Positions 20,740 to 30,421 of a stretch of 64,000 bases of DNA are shown here, piece by piece. The position numbers and the translations under genes were made by a program. The notes below the pieces were generated by a model. It was not told the origin of the DNA, ran no database searches, and worked only from the letters and a program-made list of their open reading frames with translations. Positions within the stretch are counted from its first letter, which is position 1. Every line of letters begins with the position of its first letter. Source of the stretch: Opitutaceae bacterium (GTDB taxonomy: Bacteria; Verrucomicrobiota; Verrucomicrobiia; Opitutales; Opitutaceae); the NCBI GenBank assembly GCA_003151515.1, contig PLXS01000027.1, positions 24,064 to 88,063 of the forward strand, in the 5' to 3' direction.

Positions 20740-21689
20740 CGCGCCTCGCCCGCCCCGTCGCCCGGACGCGCGCCCGGGGCCGGGGGGATCGGGGACGGGC
20801 GCAGCCCCCCGAGGTACTGCAGCTCCTGGACAAGGTCGTCCACCCTCGTCAGGAGCGTCGCCCCGTCCCTTATGAGCTGGTTGCATCCCGAACTCGACGA
20901 CTGGTCGATCCTTCCCGGAACGGCGAAGACGAGCCGGCCCTGCTCCCCCGCGAAGCGCGCGGTCGCCATCGCCCCGCCCCGCAGCTCGCACTCCACGACG
21001 ACCACCGCCTCGCAGATGCCCGAGATGATGCGGCTGCGCTTCTCGAAGGAGTCCCTGTCGGCGGGCCGGCCGAAGGGCGACTCCGTGAGCACGGCCCCCT
21101 CCTGGGCGATCCTGCGGTAAAGGCCCAGGTTCTCGGGCGGGAAGATGATGTCTATCCCCGTGCCCAGGACGGCGACGGTCCTGCCGCCTGCGGAGAGGGC
21201 TCCCTCGTGGGCGGCCGTGTCGATCCCCCGCGCCAGCCCGCTCACGACGCAGAAGCCGCGCTGCGCAAGCTCCGCGCCGAGCTTCTTGGCGACGGACTGG
21301 CCGTAAAGTGTCGCCCTCCTGCTTCCGACGACGCCGACGCAGGGCTGCCCGAACCCGTAGGCGCCCCTCCTGTACAGGCCGACGGGCGGATCGTGGATCT
21401 CGCGCAGGAGCGACGGATAGCCGGCGTCGCCGCGGCCGATGAACGCGACCGCGCCGGCCACCATCCTTGCCTCCTCCTTCTCGGGGTCGAAGTGATCCCG
21501 CCAGCCGATGACCGCAAAGGCGGCCTGGACCGGGCCCAAGACCGACTCGATCCGGCGGCGGTCCGCCGTAAGGGCCGCCCGGGCGTCGCCGCCGAAGCCC
21601 TCCAGGAGCCTGTTGAGCGCGATAGGGCCCAGGCCCGGCAACGCGTTCAGGGCGAGAAGCGCCTGGCGCTCGGTCAGCTCGCCGGGCAT
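20736..21689 (-). CDS. dprA: DNA-processing protein DprA
   Basis: This encodes 317 residues. The protein protects incoming single-stranded DNA and loads RecA in natural transformation. A SAM-like N-terminal helix-hairpin segment (LPGLGPIALNRLLEGFGG) is followed by the Rossmann domain with VGSRRATLYG, VVSGLARGIDTAAHEGAL, FPPENLGLYRRIAQEGAV and SSSSGCNQLIRDGA. The C-terminal winged-helix domain found in many DprA proteins seems missing, replaced by a short Pro/Gly tail. ATG 21689 gives the usual MPGELTERQAL start and overlaps nnr by 16 bases. Confidence 0.93.
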   Translation of the reverse strand: MPGELTERQALLALNALPGLGPIALNRLLEGFGGDARAALTADRRRIESVLGPVQAAFAVIGWRDHFDPEKEEARMVAGAVAFIGRGDAGYPSLLREIHDPPVGLYRRGAYGFGQPCVGVVGSRRATLYGQSVAKKLGAELAQRGFCVVSGLARGIDTAAHEGALSAGGRTVAVLGTGIDIIFPPENLGLYRRIAQEGAVLTESPFGRPADRDSFEKRSRIISGICEAVVVVECELRGGAMATARFAGEQGRLVFAVPGRIDQSSSSGCNQLIRDGATLLTRVDDLVQELQYLGGLRPSPIPPAPGARPGDGAGEAR

Positions 21690-23188
21690 GCGGACGGTCC
21701 CCGGAGCGCCGCGCCCAGGAAGTCGTGCAGGTCGAGGATCCGCACGGGCGCTTGGCCTCGGTTTCGGGCGAGGAGGTCTGCGGCGGCTCCGTGCCACACG
21801 GCCGCCCTGCAGGCCGCCAGAAGGGGCTCCTGCGGCGTCTGCGCCAGCAGCCCGCCGGCGAGGCCGGTCAGGACGTCGCCGCTTCCGCCGCGGGAGAGAA
21901 CGGGGCCCCCCTCGAACACATGGTAGACGGCTCCTCCCGCGCAGATCCGCGTGACCGGCCCCTTCTGGACGATCGCCGAGCGCAGCTCGCCGCTTAGCCC
22001 CCGAAGGTCGGCCCCGTTCGCGATGCGGGCGAATTCGCCGGCATGGGGCGTCAAGATACGCGCTGCTCTGCCGGCCCTGACGATGTCCGGCTGGAGGGCG
22101 TCAGCGTCGATGACAAGCGGCACCTGCGAGGCGACCGCGATCTCGAGAGCCAGGGAAAGCGTCTCGGGGTCGCGCCCCAGCCCCGGCCCGAATGCGAGCG
22201 CGCTCGCGCGCTCAAGGCCCGCGATGATCCGCCCGAGTCCCTCGCGCGCCAGCCCGCCCCCCGGCGTCTCCGGCAGCCCGACCCACATCGCCTCGGGCGC
22301 GCGGGCCGCGAACGCCGTCGAAAACCGCTCCGGAACGAACGCTGTCACCAGCCCCACGCCGCTCCTCAGGGCCGAGAGGACGGCCATGAGGGCCGCGCCC
22401 GGCAGGCCCGCCGATCCGCCGACAATGGCCAGATGTCCCTGGCTGCGCTTGTCCGAGCCGGCCGCCCTGAGGCGGGCGAGGGGGTCGAGTACCGAGCGAA
22501 GGAGAACCCTGTCGGGCTCGTCGCCAAGCGCCCGCCGGTCAAAGAATCCCAGGTCCAGGAAGCGCGGGCGCCCCGCGTTCGCACACCCCAGGAGCTGGAC
22601 CTTGACCGAGCCGGTCGCGTACGTGAAGTCCGCGCGGAACGCCCCCGGCTCGCCCAGGCCGCTCGGCAGGTCCACCGCGGCGCGCATCCGGATGTCCGCC
22701 GCGGCGCCGGCCGCGATCGCCGCAACCGCCTGCGCCGGCAGGGGCGCCCTGTACTGCAGCCCGAATATCCCGTCCAGGCAGAGGTCATACCGGCGCGCGA
22801 GCGCTCCCTCGCGCACCGTCTGCACGCGGCCCCTGCCCGATTCGCAAAGGCCGCGCCATGCCCGGGCCGCGAGCGGCCGCAGACCGCGCGGGCCAAACGC
22901 GAAGAGAACGTCGGCGGCCGCGCCCGGGCGCATGCCCAGAATTTCGCGGGCCGCAATCAGGGCGTCGCCCGCGTTGTTGCCCTTGCCAGCAAGGACGAGG
23001 AGCCGCCCGCTTTCGGGCATGCCGCCGGCCTCGCAAAGGTCCCCGAGCGCGGCCTCGGCCACCATGCGGCCCGCCCGCTGCATGGCCTTCCATTCTTTTC
23101 TCTCGTCGCCTCCAAGCAGGTTCGCCTCGAGGGCCGCCGCGTCCGATGCGGAGAGCACCGGAACGCTGGGGATAGGGGTCTTCGTCAT
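21674..23188 (-). CDS. nnr: Bifunctional NAD(P)H-hydrate epimerase / ADP-dependent dehydratase
   Basis: This encodes 504 residues that repair hydrated NAD(P)H. The N-terminal domain (about 1-220) is the epimerase, with LVLAGKGNNAGDALIAAREI, where GNNAGD stands for the usual GNNGGD. The C-terminal domain is the carbohydrate-kinase-like dehydratase with KRSQGHLAIVGGSAGLPGAALMA, LAFGPGLGRD, VIDADALQ and the anion-hole GGSGDVLTGLAGGLL. The length is normal for the fused form. It is followed by dprA with a 16-base overlap and preceded by a small anchored protein. Confidence 0.92.
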   Translation of the reverse strand: MTKTPIPSVPVLSASDAAALEANLLGGDERKEWKAMQRAGRMVAEAALGDLCEAGGMPESGRLLVLAGKGNNAGDALIAAREILGMRPGAAADVLFAFGPRGLRPLAARAWRGLCESGRGRVQTVREGALARRYDLCLDGIFGLQYRAPLPAQAVAAIAAGAAADIRMRAAVDLPSGLGEPGAFRADFTYATGSVKVQLLGCANAGRPRFLDLGFFDRRALGDEPDRVLLRSVLDPLARLRAAGSDKRSQGHLAIVGGSAGLPGAALMAVLSALRSGVGLVTAFVPERFSTAFAARAPEAMWVGLPETPGGGLAREGLGRIIAGLERASALAFGPGLGRDPETLSLALEIAVASQVPLVIDADALQPDIVRAGRAARILTPHAGEFARIANGADLRGLSGELRSAIVQKGPVTRICAGGAVYHVFEGGPVLSRGGSGDVLTGLAGGLLAQTPQEPLLAACRAAVWHGAAADLLARNRGQAPVRILDLHDFLGAALRGPSACPAS

Positions 23189-23201
23189 CGCCGGTTGACT
23201 C

Positions 23202-23729
23202 CTATTTGCCGGTGTCTCCGGTGAGCGGCGTCGTGGCGCCGCCGAAGGACTGGTGAACCCCCTCGAGGAAGGCCCTCTGGTTCTCCTTGCTGACCTCGTC
23301 GAGCCACTGCTGGCGCTGCTTGGCGGTCTCCGTGAACTCGAGCGGTGAATCCTCCACGACCCCGTGGGCGAGGACCGGGCGCGTGAGGCTGGGGATCGTG
23401 CGGAAGAAGTAGGTGTCCCCGAAACGGCGGACTTCGTAGCACTCGGAGAAGCTCTTCGTCTCCGGGCTCCAGAGCGCGACCTCGGTGGTGTCGCCGCTCC
23501 AGACGGCGAAGCGGTCCCACGCGGCAAAGACGGCCTCGATGGTGGATATCCGGACCGGCTCGGCCGGCTTGGACGGCGCCGCAGCCGGAGCCGGGGCCGG
23601 CTGGGCCGCCTCATTGGCCTTCCTGGGCAGCGCCAGGACGAAGAGCGCCCCAAGCACGAAGCCCAGCGTCACCCAGGACGGGACCTGGGAGGGTTTGCTT
23701 GAAACAGGAGGCGGGGATTCCTCGTCCAT
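23202..23729 (-). CDS. Membrane-anchored protein of unknown function
   Basis: This encodes 175 residues: a short Pro/Ser-rich cytoplasmic start, one membrane helix (about 18-37, WVTLGFVLGALFVLAL), a Pro/Ala-rich linker of about 20 residues, then a compact domain (about 60-160) with aromatic and charged strands (FAAWDRFAVWSGDTTEVALWSPETKSFSEC). No motif identifies it. It lies between acpS and nnr with small gaps on the same strand. The start ATG 23729 is the first in a plausible composition. Confidence 0.55.
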   Translation of the reverse strand: MDEESPPPVSSKPSQVPSWVTLGFVLGALFVLALPRKANEAAQPAPAPAAAPSKPAEPVRISTIEAVFAAWDRFAVWSGDTTEVALWSPETKSFSECYEVRRFGDTYFFRTIPSLTRPVLAHGVVEDSPLEFTETAKQRQQWLDEVSKENQRAFLEGVHQSFGGATTPLTGDTGK

Positions 23730-23752
23730 GGCGGTTTTTCCGGGGTCGTTTT

Positions 23753-24160
23753 CTAGGCGCGCACGAGCGCCGCCACGGCCAGGGCAACCGTGTCGGTGTG
23801 AGAGAGCGTCAGCAGGACGTGGGTGGCACCGGCCTCCCGAAGGAGCGCCTCGCCCTTGGAATCCAGCCTCACCAGGGGCTGGTTGCGCTCCCCGTGGTAG
23901 ACCGAGACCGACCGCCACCCGAGCTCCGAGCCGATGCCGGTGGTGAAGCACTTGGAGACGGCCTCCTTGGCCGCGAACCGGGCCGCGAGGTGCTTGTGCG
24001 GATGCGCCATCCTGAAGCAGTACTCCCTCTCCTCCCGCGTGAAGACGCGCTCGAGGAATCGCTCGCCCTGGCGCTCCAGGACACCGCGGATCCTCGCGAC
24101 CTCGATCACGTCGGCCCCGAGCCCCAGGAGGGCGCCGCCCGGTGGCAGGTGGATGCTCAT
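23753..24160 (-). CDS. acpS: Holo-[acyl-carrier-protein] synthase
   Basis: This encodes 135 residues and is the AcpS-type phosphopantetheinyl transferase for fatty-acid synthesis. GLGADVIEVARIRGVLERQG near 13-32 holds the metal-binding Asp, and LAARFAAKEAVSKCF near 58-72 the catalytic Glu-Lys; LSHTDTVALAVA is the C-terminal strand. The ATG overlaps the pdxJ stop by ATGA, so it is translated after pdxJ, the widespread pdxJ-acpS order. Confidence 0.95.
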   Translation of the reverse strand: MSIHLPPGGALLGLGADVIEVARIRGVLERQGERFLERVFTREEREYCFRMAHPHKHLAARFAAKEAVSKCFTTGIGSELGWRSVSVYHGERNQPLVRLDSKGEALLREAGATHVLLTLSHTDTVALAVAALVRA

Positions 24161-24900
24161 GGGTTCATGCGCGCCTTCATCTCGCGCACCGCCTCCTCGA
24201 TGCCCGTGAACAGCGCGCGGCTCAAGATGCTGTGTCCGATGTTGAGCTCGTGCAGGTGCGGGAGCGTCCTCACCTGCGCTATGTTGACGTAGTTGATTCC
24301 GTGGCCCGCGTTCACCTTGATGCCCAGGCCATGGGCCCTCTCGGCCCCCGCCCTCAGGCGCTCGAACTCACCCGCACCCGCGGGGCCCCAGAACGCGTTC
24401 GCGTACGCCCCCGTGTGGAGCTCGACGACGGGTGCCCCCAGCTCGGCGGACAGCTCGACCTGCTCGGGGTCCGGGTCGATGAAGAGGCTGGCCTCGATCC
24501 CCGCTCCCCTCATGGCTGCGACGCACGCCTTGACGCGCTCCCGGCCTCCCACGACGTCGAGGCCGCCCTCGGTCGTGACCTCCGCCCGGTTCTCGGGCAC
24601 CACGCAGACGGCCTCGGGCCGCAGCCTCAGGGCGAAGTCGACCATCGCCTGGGTGCAGGCCATCTCGAGGTTGAGCCTGGCGCGAACCGACTCCCGCAGG
24701 CGCCACACGTCCCTCTCCTGGATGTGCCTGCGGTCCTCGCGCAGGTGCACGGTTATGCCGTCGGCGCCCGCCAGGCGGGCCCGCTCAGCGAGCGCGACCG
24801 GGTCGGGCTCGACGCCGCCGCCCGGGTTCCCCTCGGCGTCCCTGTAGCGCGCCTGCCGCAGAGTTGCGCCGTGGTCGATGTTCACCCCGAGGAGGATCAT
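24157..24900 (-). CDS. pdxJ: Pyridoxine 5'-phosphate synthase
   Basis: This encodes 247 residues. The enzyme condenses 3-amino-1-hydroxyacetone phosphate with deoxyxylulose phosphate in vitamin B6 synthesis. The barrel motifs are conserved: MILLGVNIDHGATLRQAR, ADGITVHLREDRRHIQERDV, LNLEMACT, VCVVPENRAEVTTEGG, VELHTGAYA and LNIGHSILSRALFTG. ATG 24900 gives the standard start. It is coupled to acpS by ATGA overlap. Confidence 0.96.
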   Translation of the reverse strand: MILLGVNIDHGATLRQARYRDAEGNPGGGVEPDPVALAERARLAGADGITVHLREDRRHIQERDVWRLRESVRARLNLEMACTQAMVDFALRLRPEAVCVVPENRAEVTTEGGLDVVGGRERVKACVAAMRGAGIEASLFIDPDPEQVELSAELGAPVVELHTGAYANAFWGPAGAGEFERLRAGAERAHGLGIKVNAGHGINYVNIAQVRTLPHLHELNIGHSILSRALFTGIEEAVREMKARMNP

Positions 24901-24949
24901 CCTCCTATCGAAACAAAGTTCGGCCTCACGGCCAATCTTCAAAAGATGC

Positions 24950-25387
24950 CTATGCGCCCAGGCTCTTCCTGTACACCGCCTGGGTCTTCGACGGCGCGTA
25001 TCCGATCGACGGGTAGAAGGCGTGGCTCTCCGTGCGCCTGACATTGCTGCGCACGACGACGTACCCGGCCGAGGCCTCCCGGGCCCATGCCTCGGCCCGG
25101 GCCATCAGGGCCCGTCCGACGCCGCACCGGCGCATCGCGGGGGAGACGACAAGGCCCATGACCTCGACGCGCTGGCCCGACTCCAGGACCTCGCAGCTGT
25201 GCGCCTGCAGCCAGCCGCAGACGCGCCCGCCGGCCTCGGCCACGTACACGCGCTGGTCGGCCGCGCCGAGAAGGCGAACGAGCGACGCGCGCACCGTCTC
25301 GGCGCCCCTCGGGTAGCCCAGCTCGCCGCTCAGCCCCGCGATCGGCGCCGCGTCGTCAGCCGTGGCCTCCCGGACCGAGAACTCCAT
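24950..25387 (-). CDS. GNAT-family N-acetyltransferase
   Basis: This encodes 145 residues beginning [19 protein letters not shown], typical of GNAT proteins. The acetyl-CoA loop is VVSPAMRRCGVGRALMARAEAW (about 84-105, with R-x-x-G-V-G-R), followed by VVVRSNVRRTESHAFYPSIGY. The acceptor substrate is unknown. The ATG shares one base with the gltA stop (TGATG), so it is translationally coupled behind citrate synthase. Confidence 0.85.
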   Translation of the reverse strand: MEFSVREATADDAAPIAGLSGELGYPRGAETVRASLVRLLGAADQRVYVAEAGGRVCGWLQAHSCEVLESGQRVEVMGLVVSPAMRRCGVGRALMARAEAWAREASAGYVVVRSNVRRTESHAFYPSIGYAPSKTQAVYRKSLGA

Positions 25388-26685
25388 CAGGGCCTGTCGG
25401 CCATCAACACGTAGTCCCTCTTGACGGGGCCCACGTAGATCTGCCTTGGCCTGTAGATGCGCCCCTTGGGGTTCGCCGCGACCTCGCGCCAGTTGGCGAT
25501 CCAGCCCGGCGTGCGCCCGATGGCGAAGATGACCGTGAACATGCTGACCGGGATCCCGAGGGCGCGCATGATGATGCCGCTGTAGAAGTCGACGTTCGGG
25601 TAGAGCTTGCGCGAGAGGAAGTAGTCGTCCTTCAGGGCGGCCTCCTCGAGCTTCTTGGCTATGGCGAGCAGGGGATCCTTGATCCCCAGCTTGTTGAGCA
25701 GGTCCTCGCACGCCTCCCCGACGATCCTGGCGCGCGGGTCAAAGTTGCGGTAGACCGCGTGCCCGAAGCCCATGAGCCTGCCGGCCTTGGACCCCTGCTT
25801 CGCGGCGGCGATGAAGCGTGTGCCGTCGTCGCCCTCGTCGTAGATCGACTGGAGCATCTGGAGCACGGCGCTGTTCGCGCCGCCGTGGAGGGGGCCCGAC
25901 AGGGCGCATATCCCCGCCGAGACGGCCGTGAAGAGGTTGGCCGCGCTCGAGCCGACCGTCCTCACCGTCGCCGTCGAGCAGTTCTGCTCGTGGTCGGCGT
26001 GGAGCAGCAGGAGCATGTTGAGGGCGCGCGCGACCTCGGGCTCCGCCACGTAGTCCTTGTAGGGCTCCGTGAACATCATGTGCAGGAAGTTGTCGCAGAA
26101 GGGCAGGTCCTGCTTGGGGAACACGTAGGGGAGGCCCTTCTGGTAGCGGTAGATCATGGCCGCTATCGTGCGCACCTTCGAGATCGTGATCGCCGCCGCG
26201 AGCTCGAAGCTAGCGAGGTCCTTCTCGAAGTTGTTGGTCGCGAGGTCCGGGTAGTGCGCGGCGAGCGAGGCTACGATCGAGGAGAGCATCGCCATCGGGG
26301 GCGCCTTCGTCGGGTAGCCCTCGAAGATGCGCTGCATCTGCGTCTCGATGGCGGCGTGCTGGCGCAGCAGCATGCCGAAGGCCTTGCGCTTCTCTGCGTT
26401 GGGCAGCTCCCCGTAGATGATCAGGTAGGCCGTCTCGACGAAGTCGCTCTTGTGGGCTAGCTGCTCGATGGGGATACCGCGGTGGCGTAGGATGCCGTTG
26501 TCGCCGTCCAGGTAGGTTATCGCGCTCTCGCAGGAGCCCGTGTTGCCGTAGCCCTGGTCGTAGCAGATGTAGCCCGTTTCAGCCCGGAGCTTGCGCACGT
26601 CCACGGCCTTCTCGCCCTCCGTCCCAACCATGACGGGAAGGGGGTAATCTTTGTCTCCCAGGCGGATTGAGGCAGTGGGGGCCAT
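25387..26685 (-). CDS. gltA: Citrate synthase (type II)
   Basis: This encodes 432 residues and catalyses oxaloacetate plus acetyl-CoA to citrate. Length and sequence match the hexameric NADH-sensitive type II group. The conserved active-site regions are [53 protein letters not shown] and [18 protein letters not shown], with the His residues in HADHEQNCS and FGHAVYR. ATG 26685 is used; a TTG 15 bases upstream is possible but needless. The single terminator-like hairpin just upstream at 26738 belongs to hisH. Confidence 0.96.
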   Translation of the reverse strand: MAPTASIRLGDKDYPLPVMVGTEGEKAVDVRKLRAETGYICYDQGYGNTGSCESAITYLDGDNGILRHRGIPIEQLAHKSDFVETAYLIIYGELPNAEKRKAFGMLLRQHAAIETQMQRIFEGYPTKAPPMAMLSSIVASLAAHYPDLATNNFEKDLASFELAAAITISKVRTIAAMIYRYQKGLPYVFPKQDLPFCDNFLHMMFTEPYKDYVAEPEVARALNMLLLLHADHEQNCSTATVRTVGSSAANLFTAVSAGICALSGPLHGGANSAVLQMLQSIYDEGDDGTRFIAAAKQGSKAGRLMGFGHAVYRNFDPRARIVGEACEDLLNKLGIKDPLLAIAKKLEEAALKDDYFLSRKLYPNVDFYSGIIMRALGIPVSMFTVIFAIGRTPGWIANWREVAANPKGRIYRPRQIYVGPVKRDYVLMADRP

Positions 26686-26719
26686 GGCCTTACCAACCAA
26701 GCTAGATTCGGGCCGCTTG

Positions 26720-26758
26720 CAAAGAAAAGAACGGGAGGGCCGCCAGAAATTGGCGGCC
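26720..26758 (-). terminator. Intrinsic terminator after hisH
   Basis: GGCCGCCA (26738-26745) and TGGCGGCC (26751-26758) form a perfect 8-bp stem with a five-base loop, directly behind the hisH stop. In the leftward transcript it is followed by CTCCCGTTCTTTTCTTT, a moderately U-rich tail. It separates the his cluster from gltA. Confidence 0.65.
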
Positions 26759-27406
26759 TTATCCCCTGATTAGCTGGGCTGCTGCTGACGCCGCGAAGTT
26801 GCGATACACCTGCAGGCCCCGGGCCTGGCTCTTCTCGGGGTGAAACTGCGTCGCGAAGGCGCGCCCCCGTGCGATCGCCGCCACAAACGGCGGCCCGTAG
26901 TCGCACTCCGCGAGGACGAGGCTCCTGTCCTCGGGGACGCAGTGGTAGCTGTGGACGAAGTAGAAGGACTCCCCCTCGGGCGCCAGGCCCTCCTGGAGTG
27001 CGGTTCCCCTCTGGGTGAACCTGACCGTGTTCCAGCCCATGTGGGGCACCTTTAGGGGCGGGGCGAGCCGGAAGCGCACCACCCTGCCCGGGAAGATTCC
27101 AAGGCCGCGCACCCCGCCCTCCTCGGACTCGTCGAAGAGCGCCTGCATGCCCAGGCACACCCCGAGGAAGGGCCGGTCGAGCGCGATCCAGCGGCGCACC
27201 GTCGCGTCCATGCCCGACGAGCGAAGCGAGAGGACGCAGTCGCGCAGGGCGCCGACGCCCGGAAGGACGAGCCCCTCGGCGCGGCTCGAGTCGAGCTCGC
27301 CGGGCGTTCGCACGACCAAGGGCCGGGCTCCTGCTGCCTCGAGCGCCTTCGTGACGCTTCGCAGGTTGCAGATGCCCGTGTCGATGACGGCTATCGGCGC
27401 GCTCAT
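26759..27406 (-). CDS. hisH: Imidazole glycerol phosphate synthase glutaminase subunit
   Basis: This encodes 215 residues. HisH supplies ammonia to His[22 protein letters not shown] and [12 protein letters not shown] are typical, with the nucleophile Cys in [19 protein letters not shown] and the HPE motif in [20 protein letters not shown]. The PHMGWNTV and FYFVHSYH segments are also present. hisF is not in the window. It is the last gene of the leftward his cluster. Confidence 0.96.
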   Translation of the reverse strand: MSAPIAVIDTGICNLRSVTKALEAAGARPLVVRTPGELDSSRAEGLVLPGVGALRDCVLSLRSSGMDATVRRWIALDRPFLGVCLGMQALFDESEEGGVRGLGIFPGRVVRFRLAPPLKVPHMGWNTVRFTQRGTALQEGLAPEGESFYFVHSYHCVPEDRSLVLAECDYGPPFVAAIARGRAFATQFHPEKSQARGLQVYRNFAASAAAQLIRG

Positions 27407-27417
27407 CGGAGCGGGGA

Positions 27418-28023
27418 TCAAAGGCTGCCCTTGGTGCTCGGAAGGAGGTTGGCCGCCCGCGGCTCGAGCTGGGTGGCGGCGTCGACGGCCCGTGCCAGGC
27501 ACTTGAAGATGGCCTCCGCGATGTGGTGGGGCTCCTCGCCGTACACGAGCTGGACGTGGATGTTCGCCCCGAGCGCGTTGCTGAACGCCCGGCAGAACTC
27601 CTTGACGAGAACGAGGTTGAAGTCCCGCACGAACATGGACTGGCCCTCGACGTTGTAGACCAGCATGGGGCGCCCCCCGACGTCGACGGCGATCCGCGCG
27701 AGCGATTCGTCCATCGGCAGAACAAAAAAGCCGTACCTGCGGATGCCGACCTTCTCCCCCAGGGCCTTCTTGAACGCCTGGCCGAGGACGAGCCCGACAT
27801 CCTCCACCGTGTGGTGGTAGTCGACGTCGACGTCGCCCTTCGCCTTCACGGTCAGGTCGAAGAGCCCGTGCTTTGCGAAGAGCGTCAGCATGTGGTCGAA
27901 GAACGCGACGCCGGTCGCGATCTTGGACACGCCGGTCCCGTCGATCGCGAGCGTGATCGTTATGTCCGTCTCGGCCGTCTTGCGGGAGACGGTCGCTACG
28001 CGCTTGGAGGTGCCTTTAGCCAT
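27418..28023 (-). CDS. hisB: Imidazoleglycerol-phosphate dehydratase
   Basis: This encodes 201 residues and is the monofunctional form without the phosphatase domain. The two His-rich repeats that bind manganese are [12 protein letters not shown] with [10 protein letters not shown], and [18 protein letters not shown]. It dehydrates IGP to imidazole-acetol phosphate. Its start lies 28 bases inside the end of hisC, an unusually long overlap; no other in-frame start keeps the N-terminal strand. Confidence 0.96.
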   Translation of the reverse strand: MAKGTSKRVATVSRKTAETDITITLAIDGTGVSKIATGVAFFDHMLTLFAKHGLFDLTVKAKGDVDVDYHHTVEDVGLVLGQAFKKALGEKVGIRRYGFFVLPMDESLARIAVDVGGRPMLVYNVEGQSMFVRDFNLVLVKEFCRAFSNALGANIHVQLVYGEEPHHIAEAIFKCLARAVDAATQLEPRAANLLPSTKGSL

Positions 28024-29111
28024 GCGTCGAGGGTTTCGTCGAGGACGAGCATCTCGTCATCGCTGCCGACGGTGATCCGCAGGAAGGAGGCGGTCAAGGC
28101 GTCGCTCGGGAAGTGGCGCACCAGAACCCTGCGCGAGTACAGGAAGTCGCAGGCCGCCTTTGCGACCGCCGGGCCGGTGCGGCCGAGGGAGTCGACGGGC
28201 TCCGTGCAGATGAAGTTGGACTGCGAGGGGAACGTGAACCATCCCCTGGACGTGCTCCATGAGCTCGCATAGAAGTCCCTGGTTCCCTTTATCTTATCAA
28301 TGATGCCGGCGTAGTAGCCGGGGTCCGACAGCGCCGCGAGCGCGGCCGCCTGCGAGAGCCTGCTCACGTTGTAGCTGTCGCGAACCCGGTCGAGGAGCGC
28401 TATCACGCCCGGGTCGGCGAGGGCATAGCCCACCCTGATCCCGGCGAGAGCGTACGCCTTGGAGAATGTCCTTAAGACGACCAGGTTCGGATGCCCGGCG
28501 AGGAGACCGGCTGCGTTCTCGCGCGCAAAGGGGGCGTAGGCCTCGTCCACGACAAGGATGCCGTCGAACGCCCTCAGGGCTCCTGCGATTTCGGCGTTCG
28601 CAAAGCCGACGCCGGTCGGGGCGTTCGGCGACGTCAGGAAGAAGATCCTGGCACCGCATCCGGCCATCTTCTCGACGGGAAGGCGCATGGAGCGGTCCAG
28701 GGCGATCGGCGCCGCCCCCGCATTCTGGATGCCCACGAGCACCGGGTACAGGGAGTACGAGGGAAGCGTGAAGCCGGCCGCCGAGGCCCCGCCGCAGAAG
28801 CAGCGCACGAGCAGGTTTAGAAGGTCGTCTGAGCCGTTGCCGATGCAGACCTGGGCGGCGTCGACGCCGTGCAGCTTGGCGAGCGCCACCCGCAACGCCC
28901 GGCTCATCGGGTCCGGGTACAGGCGCAGGGCGGAGCCGTCGGTGCCGACCTCGGCTAGGACGGCCTGCGCCACCCTGGGGCTCGGGGGGTAAGGGCACTC
29001 GTTCGTGTTGAGCTTCACCCATCCCGGCTCCGAGGGCTGCAGCCCGGGGGTGTACGCACGGAGCTTCGCCACGTGGGCGAGCGCAAGGCGCCCGGGATCC
29101 GCGGCGCTCAT
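27996..29111 (-). CDS. hisC: Histidinol-phosphate aminotransferase
   Basis: This encodes 371 residues and is a PLP-dependent class I/II aminotransferase. [17 protein letters not shown] is the family start, GNGSDDLLN binds the cofactor, VVDEAYAPF follows, and the Schiff-base Lys lies in [17 protein letters not shown]. The ATG overlaps the hisD stop by ATGA. It converts imidazole-acetol phosphate to histidinol phosphate. Confidence 0.95.
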   Translation of the reverse strand: MSAADPGRLALAHVAKLRAYTPGLQPSEPGWVKLNTNECPYPPSPRVAQAVLAEVGTDGSALRLYPDPMSRALRVALAKLHGVDAAQVCIGNGSDDLLNLLVRCFCGGASAAGFTLPSYSLYPVLVGIQNAGAAPIALDRSMRLPVEKMAGCGARIFFLTSPNAPTGVGFANAEIAGALRAFDGILVVDEAYAPFARENAAGLLAGHPNLVVLRTFSKAYALAGIRVGYALADPGVIALLDRVRDSYNVSRLSQAAALAALSDPGYYAGIIDKIKGTRDFYASSWSTSRGWFTFPSQSNFICTEPVDSLGRTGPAVAKAACDFLYSRRVLVRHFPSDALTASFLRITVGSDDEMLVLDETLDAWLKAPPSA

Positions 29112-30418
29112 CGCCTGCCCGCCCGGGGGACCCGGATCGCGACCGAGCGGCCGTGGGCGTCCAGCCTCTCCATTGACGCAAACGCCGCCACCGTGGGCTG
29201 CGCGCGGCGCACGCTCGCCCGCCCGTAGCGGATCACGCTCGTTCGCCGCAGGAAGTCGGCGACCCGCAGGCCGCTCGAGAAGCGGCCGGCGCCGGCCGTC
29301 GGCAGGACGTGGCTCGGGCCCGCGACGAAGTCGCCGAGGGCCGTGGGGGTCGAGTTTCCGATCATGATCGCGCCCGCCGTGCGGACCGCGCGAACGAGGC
29401 CCGCCGCCCACTCGGGGCGAACGAGCAGCTCCAGGTGCTCGGGGGCGACCCGGTTCGCCACCTGAGCCGCCTGCGCGAGGCCCGCGACCTTGACGACGAG
29501 GAAGCCGGATTCCAGGACGCGGCGCGCCTTCCGCGAGCGCGAGAGTGATCCGAGCTGCGAGGCGACCTCGGCCAGGACGGCGTCGATCATCGCGCGCGAC
29601 GTCGCGACGAGGTAAACCTTCTCGCGGCCCGAGCCGTGCTCAGCCTGCGCCAGGAGGTCGGCGGCCGCGAAGTCCGCGCGCGCGGACTGGTCGGCGATGA
29701 CCATCACCTCGCTCGGCCCTGGAAGGAGGTCGACGCCAACGGTGCCGAACACCTGGCGCTTCGCCTCGCACACGAACGCGTTGCCGGGGCCGAAGATCTT
29801 GTCCACGGCGCGGATCGTCCTCGTGCCGTAGGCCATGGCGCCGATCGCGTGGACTCCCCCGATCCGGTAGACCTCGCGAACGCCCGCCAGGTGGAGCGCG
29901 GCCAGGAGGTCGGGGGCCACGGCCCCTGAGGGCCCGCTCGGCGTGAAGGCCGCGACCTCGGGACAGCCTGCGATGCCGGCAAGCGTCGCCGTCATGAGGA
30001 CCGTCGAGACGAGCGGCACCTGCCCGCCCGGCACGTACAGGCCGACGCGGCCGATCGGGTCGAACTTCTCGCCGACCCGCGCCCCGTGGCCGTTGCTCCC
30101 CGTCCAGCCCTCGGGAACGGACCTCCTGTTGAAGTCGGCGATGGCGTCGCGCGCGGCGGCTAGGGCCCTGCGGCGGGCCGCCGGCAGGCTCCTCGCCGCC
30201 GCGGCCATCTCGCGCGGGTCGACGCGGAACTGTGCGGGCTCAAGCGTGGCCCCGTCGAAGCGCCGAGCGTACCGGGACAGCGCGGCGTCGCCGTTCCTGC
30301 GCACGTCGGAAAGGATCCTTGATACCGCGCCCGCGATGCGCGCGGGGGCCGCCGCCGCCCGGCTGAACGCGGACAGCTCCCTGTCGAATCCCCTCGACCC
30401 GAATGTGAGCGAGCGCAC
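29108..30418 (-). CDS. hisD: Histidinol dehydrogenase
   Basis: This encodes 436 residues from GTG 30418. It oxidises histidinol to histidine with two NAD in the last steps of the pathway. EKFDPIGRVGLYVPGGQVPLVSTVLM, IFGPGNAFVCEAKRQVFG and DLLAQAEHGSG (metal-binding Gln and His) are present, along with the base pair VAPEHLEL. STPTALGDFVAGPSHVLPTAGAGRFSSGL is the expected end region. The gene starts 3 bases after the stop of the secreted gene upstream. Confidence 0.96.
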   Translation of the reverse strand: MRSLTFGSRGFDRELSAFSRAAAAPARIAGAVSRILSDVRRNGDAALSRYARRFDGATLEPAQFRVDPREMAAAARSLPAARRRALAAARDAIADFNRRSVPEGWTGSNGHGARVGEKFDPIGRVGLYVPGGQVPLVSTVLMTATLAGIAGCPEVAAFTPSGPSGAVAPDLLAALHLAGVREVYRIGGVHAIGAMAYGTRTIRAVDKIFGPGNAFVCEAKRQVFGTVGVDLLPGPSEVMVIADQSARADFAAADLLAQAEHGSGREKVYLVATSRAMIDAVLAEVASQLGSLSRSRKARRVLESGFLVVKVAGLAQAAQVANRVAPEHLELLVRPEWAAGLVRAVRTAGAIMIGNSTPTALGDFVAGPSHVLPTAGAGRFSSGLRVADFLRRTSVIRYGRASVRRAQPTVAAFASMERLDAHGRSVAIRVPRAGRR

Positions 30419-30421
30419 GGT

